Assembly (NCBI GenBank): GCA_007258455.2
Contig: VDFB02358134.1
Coordinates: forward strand, 211,904,026 to 211,968,025
Direction of reading: 5' to 3'
Length of the DNA stretch: 64,000 nt
Source: Sequoia sempervirens
Lineage: Eukaryota; Streptophyta; Pinopsida; Cupressales; Cupressaceae
Below, piece after piece: positions 58,821 to 64,000 of the stretch (its first letter is position 1; the number at the start of each line of letters is the position of its first letter). The notes beneath the pieces are model-generated. The model ran no database searches. It was not told where the DNA came from and saw nothing but the letters and a program-made list of their open reading frames with translations. Both the position numbers and the translations under genes were made by a program.

Positions 58821-59290
58821 AGAGAAGAATAGTAAGTTTCAATGGACCAATGAAGCAAATGAAAGTTTTGAATACTTGAAAATAAAGGTATCACAACAGC
58901 CTATTCTTGCCCTCCTTGATTTTAATAAAGTTTATACTATTGAGTGTGATGCAAGTGGTCAAGCAATAGGTGTTGTTTTGAGTCAAGAAGGCAAACCGGT
59001 TGCATTCTTTAGTGAAAAACTAAATGAGGCTAAGAGAAAATATTCCTCATATGATCTTGAATTGTATGCTATGGTCCAAACTCTAAAGAAATGGAGGAAC
59101 TACTTGTTACCAAAGGATTTTATAGCATTTACTGACAACCATGCACTTAGTTTCTTGAATGGATAGGAAAAATTGAACCAAAGGCACATGAAGTGGTTTG
59201 AATACCTACAAGCATATACATTCTCCATAAAGCACAAGAAGGGACAAGCAAATAAGGTTGTAGATGCCCTTAGTAGAAGGGTCATGATGG
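58821..59290 (+). pseudogene. T5 RNase H
   Basis: YTIECDASGQAIGVVLSQ has the first catalytic Asp, unlike T1 and T3. AFFSEKLNEAKRKYSSYDLE supplies the Glu/Asp block, and FTDNHALSFL the next Asp. After a stop at 59164 the tail HMKWFEYLQAYTFSIKHKKG leads to ANKVVDALSRR. Degrades the RNA strand of the hybrid. Confidence 0.88.
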
Positions 59291-60589
59291 TTCAAGAAGT
59301 TCAATTGCAAAGTGTGGGCATAGAAGCTCTTAAAGGTATGTATAAGGAGGATGAATATTTCAAGGCTTCTTTTGTTGTTTGTTCTCAGTTTTATGATGCT
59401 TTGCACAGTGATTATGTTTATTATGTGTTGCAAGATGGTCTATTTTTTAAAGGGTCTCAATTGTGCATTCCCAAGTTCTCTATGAGGGAGACCATAATAA
59501 AAGAAAAGCATAGTGGGAGTCTTGGAGGGCACTTGGACTAGATAAAACTTTGGAGTAGGTTAGGAGATTCTACTTTTGGCCTAAAATGCAGGTGGATGTG
59601 AGAAGGTTTGTGGAAAATTGCAGTGTATGTCAAAGAGCAAAGGGGACTACTTCAAGTGGTTGTATTTACCACCCTCTACCAATCCCAAATAGACCTTGGA
59701 AGAGCATAGGTATGGATTTTGTCTTAGGATTGCCTAAGACACAATGGGGAGTTGATAGTGTCTTTTTAGTGGTTGATAGATTCAGCAAACTGGCCCATTT
59801 TATTCCTTGTAGATGCATTAGTGATGCTTCTAACATTGCAAGTCTTTTTTTCAAGGAGGTTGTGAGAATGCATGGAATTCCTATGAGAATTGTATCTATC
59901 AGAGACTCCAAGTTCATAGGTCATTTTTGGAGGACCTTATGGAAAGAGTTGGGGACTAACTTGCAGTATAGTTCTTCCTACCATCCTTAAGCAAATGGAT
60001 AAATAGAGGTGGTCAACAAATCACTTGGTAATATCTTAAGGTGTTTGACAAAGGAACATGGTGTTCAATGGGATTTGGGGTTGCCTCAAGCAGAGTATGC
60101 TTATAATGACTCCATCAATAGGAGCATAGGTAAAAGTCCCTTTGAGGTAGTGTACGGGATGAACCCAAGGGGAATCTTTAAGTTGATGGATCTAAAAGGA
60201 ATGGAGAAGAGGAGTGCAGAAGGAGAGGAGTTTTCCATAGCTATGAAATCTATTCATGATCAAGTGAAGGAAAATATCAAGAAGAGTGTGGATCAATACA
60301 AAGAGAGGGAAGATTTGAAAAGAAGGAATGTTCAATATAAGGTGGGGGGTCTAGTTTTTGCATAATTGAAGAAGGAGAGGTTTCCTAAAGGAAAATACAC
60401 AAAGCTACAAATGAAGAAAATAGCCCCTTGCAAGATCATTCACAAATTTGGGAAAAATGCCTATCAGATAGCACTCCCTCCTGGAGTGGCTATCTCCCCC
60501 ATTTTAATGTTACTGACTAGTACCCCTTTAACAGATATTTGGATGCAGATGCAGGTCTTGAAGCTGATGAAGATTGGGTTCAAGACCTT
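59291..60589 (+). pseudogene. int: T5 integrase
   Basis: Zinc domain: HSGSLGGHLD and, after a frameshift near 59540, FVENCSVCQRAKG. Core: IGMDFVLGLPKTQWGVDSVF (first Asp), VSIRDSKFIGHFWRTL (usual S-D-R-D; the catalytic Asp is Ile), SSYHP then NG.IEVVNKSLG (Glu). C-terminus: FEVVYGMNPRGIFKLMDL and KVGGLVFA. Frameshifts and stops at 59993, 60002 and 60363. Inserts T5 cDNA. Confidence 0.88.
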
Positions 60590-60781
60590 CCACCATATGA
60601 ACCTTTGAAACTTGAAGCTATTTTAGACACCAAGGAGGTGAAAAGGACAAGAAAGAAGGTATATAATGAATACTTGGTTAAATGGTAGGGTATTCCACCT
60701 AAAGATGCAACTTGGATGTGTGAAGAAGACATTAAACAACAAGGTACTACTCTGCAACAATTGATCTCAAGTGGTACTTGA
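60590..60781 (+). pseudogene. T5 chromodomain
   Basis: LEAILDTKEVKRTRKKVYNE followed by YLVKW, a stop in place of the next residue, GIPPKDATWMCEEDI and the end at TGA 60779. This is the chromodomain pattern (aromatic YLVKW, then W and E/D). In chromoviruses it directs integration to heterochromatin by reading histone marks. It ends only 22 bp before the 3' LTR; no polypurine tract is visible in those 22 bp. Confidence 0.85.
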
Positions 60782-60803
60782 GATCTCTTCCACCCCGGGT
60801 GCA

Positions 60804-62470
60804 TGGTGCAAGGGCACCTTGGGGTCTACATGCCTCCTTGAGGATTTGTTGCATTTTTTTTGTCTTTCAAGTTTTTTATGGTGTAATAAGGTCTAAAGGA
60901 CCATTCTCAGTAGTTTGTAAAAGTTTTTCTATCATTGTAATGGGTTTTTGGTGGTTGAACTAGGTCCCCTCCTCACCATGTAAACTTGGTGCATCTAGGC
61001 CAACTAAAGAATCAAGGTGCTTTGATGCAATGAGGTAATATAGGGGAGTCACCTTGATGATTAAATTATTTTTGAGGTGTCTTTGACATATTTTGAGTTT
61101 GTAATGAAGTCGGGTTCTTGGGTGTAGTGTTAAGTTATGTTAACTAGGCAACTTGCGGTTAAAATGGAGTTTGTTAGTTCCCAACGGCTATCTAATTCAA
61201 AATACAGTTGAGTGACATTGGGAGGAGGTTGTAAATGATTAAATATTCCTCTCTTGGTTGAGGAAAGATTGATTGTAAAGTTGGGAAGAAGATTGAATAC
61301 AAAGAACTTCATTTTTCTCTAATTTTTTGTGTAAATTTGTTGCTAACTCACGTGGTATGGACAATGTACGCTCTATAAAAACAAAAGGATATAATGGTTT
61401 AATAGGGGAGTGAGATAGCTTACTTTTGGTGGTGGTTTGGTCCAATTCCATAAATAATTGAGGAAGTTATCTGCATTCTTCTAAAAGTGGTCAAAAACCC
61501 TAAAAAATTAGGGTTTGGTAACAAAGATGCTCACAACTCGCCATTCCTTCATGCTCAGGGTTTGATTTTTGGTGGAATGGTGGATTTCAACATGTATTTT
61601 ATGATTGTGAAGGTTTTGGAGAACAACAGAGGGTTTGGAGTGACTTTGTGGAGACCTTAGGCTTGGCATCCTCATGTGACAAGCCTAAATGAAGTGCAAA
61701 ATCTGAGTTTGTTGATTTGTAAGTGAAAGTTGTTTTGGAGAGTGTCAAAAAGGGGTTTAAATATGTGATTTTATGTTGTAATAACCATATTCATGGCTTA
61801 TAGGAGTTGGGGTGTGCCTAGATAACCTGGTTCTTACTTGGAGTAGCCAATTAGGCTTCCTTGTGGCGTTTTGTGCTTGTTCTGTCAATTGTCATATCCT
61901 AAGGCCTTGAGGGTTTGAGGAAGTCTATTTAAGGGGTCCAAATCCAATGCCATTTTCCTAGTTCTTTTCTTCACAAAGGTTTTGTGTTGACTATCCTAGT
62001 GGAGAGGGCTACAAGGAAGGTAGGCCCAATATTGTGTTGGGGGTGTTTGGCTATTCTTAAAGCATAAGGTCCTGTTGCTGGGTGTTGATCAATTGTGGAT
62101 GTGATGTCAATGACATTTCCAAGATTTTGGCTATGTCTTGTCATAGTAGTGTGTGTTTAGGAAGGCTGGTTATGATTGTCCTACATTGGAAGGTTACAAG
62201 GAACCTCTAGGTCAGTCTTGGAAGTGATGGAAAAATGAAGTGTTCTACCTAAAAATTTGAGTTGTCTGTCATGTTTTGTTATGAGAGGAGTGTTAGAAAT
62301 ATTACCAAGTCAATGTAAACATATCCCTTTGAAAACCCTTGTAGAAGGTTGGATTATCTTCTTGAGTGAATAGTGGATTTGAGAGGTCCACATAAAGAGT
62401 ATTTGAGAGAGATGTGAAAAGAGGATTGTTTTTCTCCAAGATCAAGTCTTTCCCCTCTCACTCTACATCA
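60804..62470 (+). repeat. T5 3' LTR
   Basis: TGGTGCAAGGGC... to ...CTACATCA. Homologous to the 5' LTR with scattered substitutions and small indels. Confidence 0.92.
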
Positions 62471-62475
62471 AGATG
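62471..62475. repeat. T5 target site duplication, right copy
   Basis: AGATG, matching 54523-54527. Confidence 0.9.
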
Positions 62476-64000
62476 CGACTCTAGTTTAAACAAATGTGAC
62501 TCTAAGTAAATAAGACTCGGTTTCTGACATATGCGACTCTAGTTTAAATAGATGCAACTCTAAGTAATAGTTGCGTCTTTCGAGTGAACAGTTGCGGTTT
62601 TCCAGTGAATTGCAGTGCAAACTGACTCTGTTTGTTATCAAATTTTGGCCAATAACAAACAAATAAAACACAATATTTCAGTTTGATTTTGACACAAAGA
62701 ATGTTTAATCCAGACAAGCACAATCCTAGGCTTTGTAGGACAATATTTACTGAGTTCTCACTTGGGTTTCCCCAACTACACTTATTCAAGGTGGATGACT
62801 AGTAGCTTGATCCGACTGGCTCCCTTCCATGACTTAACACTTCATTCAGGGCAGCCAAGCTACAGTACCCATGAAACTCCCATGGCATACTTCTCATCTC
62901 TACAATGAACCGTAAAAATGTGAGATGGCTTCACAGGTCTGACCTGCTACACCAGTAAGTAGAATGTTTTTGTCTTACTAAAAACAAGGTGTTTAATACA
63001 GGCATTTTGTTTGTGGGGTACCATCCATATGGCGAGATACCATTGTTGCCCTTCTCGTCGGAACAATACTCGTGATTCTTGAGTTTTCCTCAAGAACCCA
63101 TTTCTATATACCGGTTGGAAGTCACTTAGGTTTAGCGTGCTACTGGTTTGAGTCATCTTGGGGTGAGTAATTTTTCCCACCAAGATAGGCCCAATTTCTA
63201 GAGTCAGTAATAGGTTCTCTTGCACCTAGGATCACATGAATGCGTAAGGGGAGATGATACTTCTATATACTAAATCGTAAGGGTAATAACAGAGCGTGCT
63301 TTCACACCAAACATAGTAGACAGTAGTAAATTTTAAATCCAAATGACAATTTGCTAATCTACCAAATAGTCTATTGCAAAATAGTCTTCGACACACGTCC
63401 TACAAAACAATTCATCAATAGTTTTCAATTTATTTTAGGCGATCATCTTGCAAAAGGGGTTTCAAAAACTTGTCTTCTATGATACGTCTTGAAAACACTA
63501 TGTTAAATCCTTAAAAAACACACTGCAAACTGAAAATTAGCTAAAATAAAAACACAATGAAAAACTGTAAATCAGAAATCAAACCCAAAAATTTCACCAG
63601 TAATATGCATCATTCAGAGCGGCAAATGCATTGTAGATTTGTCACCAGTCAATTGCATTTTGAAAATCCATAGATGTGTTGATGTTTTTCAGATGCATCA
63701 TTGTATTCGTCAGATGTGGTTCGTAATATCAATTGCATCATTTCATCTGTCAGATGCGTCATTCTGTATTATACCTGCAAAAATTGAATAAAACATCTAC
63801 GGTTTTGCAAAGAATGTGTCTTCACATCAAGTTCACCAATGTGACATCATGAAAACAAAAAAGATTAAAGCAAACAAATAAGTAATCAAACATCTAATGT
63901 AATCTAAAGCTAAACAACACAACATAAAGAAAGCATAAAAATATAAACACAAAATGATCTCACCCAGTATCTACATCCTTCCATGAATGACCTCGATTGT
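62476..64000 (-). other. T4 leader, distal part (noncoding)
   Basis: Continues the gatgcgactc motif field (62476-62600). The minus strand from about 63230 to 62800 is homologous to T1 4970-5400, including TCTCGCCATATGG and ATGCCATGG followed by AGTTTCATGGGT. From 63600 to 63780 another group of cagatgcgtca / ttgcatc words occurs. The 92-codon minus-strand ORF falls inside the shared block but the matching T1 frame is not kept, so it is not annotated as a gene. Confidence 0.6.

Larger units (their letters stand above)
54528..62470 (+). mobile_element. T5: chromovirus (Ty3/gypsy with chromodomain)
   Basis: 7943 bp with LTRs of 1661 and 1667 bp (TGGTG...CATCA), AGATG duplications, an initiator-Met primer site, gag, protease, RT, RNase H, integrase and a C-terminal chromodomain, all on the plus strand. 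This is the standard chromovirus order, closest in layout to the Tekay/Del type. The first 230 bp of the LTRs differ at about 19 positions by eye. Frameshifts and stops in all genes. Confidence 0.93.
48558..64000 (-). mobile_element. T4: second Tat-type Ty3/gypsy element, truncated and split by T5
   Basis: On the minus strand from the right edge: leader (62476-64000 and 53344-54522), gag, protease, G-patch and the first half of RT, which stops abruptly at 48558 against the T1 LTR end. Domain motifs closely parallel T1 but differ in detail, so it is a relative, not a copy. The 5' LTR is not in the window; by comparison with T1 it should lie just past 64000. Confidence 0.8.

Noticed and set aside
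62947..63225. 92-codon minus-strand ORF as a T4 gene
   Set aside because: It lies in the leader block shared with T1, where the corresponding frame is not maintained, so the DNA similarity is better explained as noncoding conservation.
1..64000. Organellar or bacterial origin, or tRNA/rRNA genes
   Set aside because: No organellar genes, ribosomal RNA or tRNA cloverleaf was recognised, and intact target duplications and plant-specific domains point to nuclear plant DNA.

Overview
This looks like nuclear DNA of a large-genome seed plant, most plausibly a gymnosperm such as a conifer. That is an inference: the window is AT-rich, has no intact protein-coding gene, tRNA, rRNA or organellar sequence, and is almost wholly decayed LTR retrotransposons nested in each other. 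All the LTR pairs compared by eye have diverged by several percent, so the insertions are old. No species-level marker was seen.

Five LTR elements can be resolved and are called T1-T5 here. T1 (about 2.7-48.56 kb, + strand) is a Ty3/gypsy element of the Tat type: 5' LTR, tRNA primer site, long leader, gag, protease with a G-patch, RT-RNase H, a second (archaeal-type) RNase H and integrase. After pol it carries a plant mobile domain (PMD) gene on the opposite strand, then a polypurine tract and a 3' LTR. T1 is split twice. T2 (5443-12768, - strand, target duplication CCACA) sits in the leader and is a non-autonomous element with gag but no pol. T3 (15807-35303, - strand, target duplication AAACC) is inserted within the gag reading frame.

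T3 is the most unusual element. It has about 5.8-kb LTRs, and each LTR contains a degenerate reading frame of about 870 codons in the same sense as pol, so the element carries that gene twice. Its pol order is protease, archaeal-type RNase H, RT, RNase H, integrase, with the extra RNase H before RT rather than after it.

The right third is T4, a second Tat element on the - strand. Its RT is cut off at 48558 by the end of the T1 LTR, its gag ends near 53.34 kb, and its leader runs past the right edge. That leader is split by T5 (54528-62470, + strand, target duplication AGATG), a chromodomain-bearing Ty3/gypsy element (chromovirus) with an initiator-Met tRNA primer site.

The left 2 kb holds what looks like a decayed multi-exon gene on the - strand, of unknown product, running off the left edge. 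Every coding region carries in-frame stops or frameshifts. Many stops lie where a single C-to-T change in a Gln, Arg or Trp codon would create them, as expected for old methylated repeats. The regions are therefore annotated as pseudogenes, with domain boundaries read from motifs.
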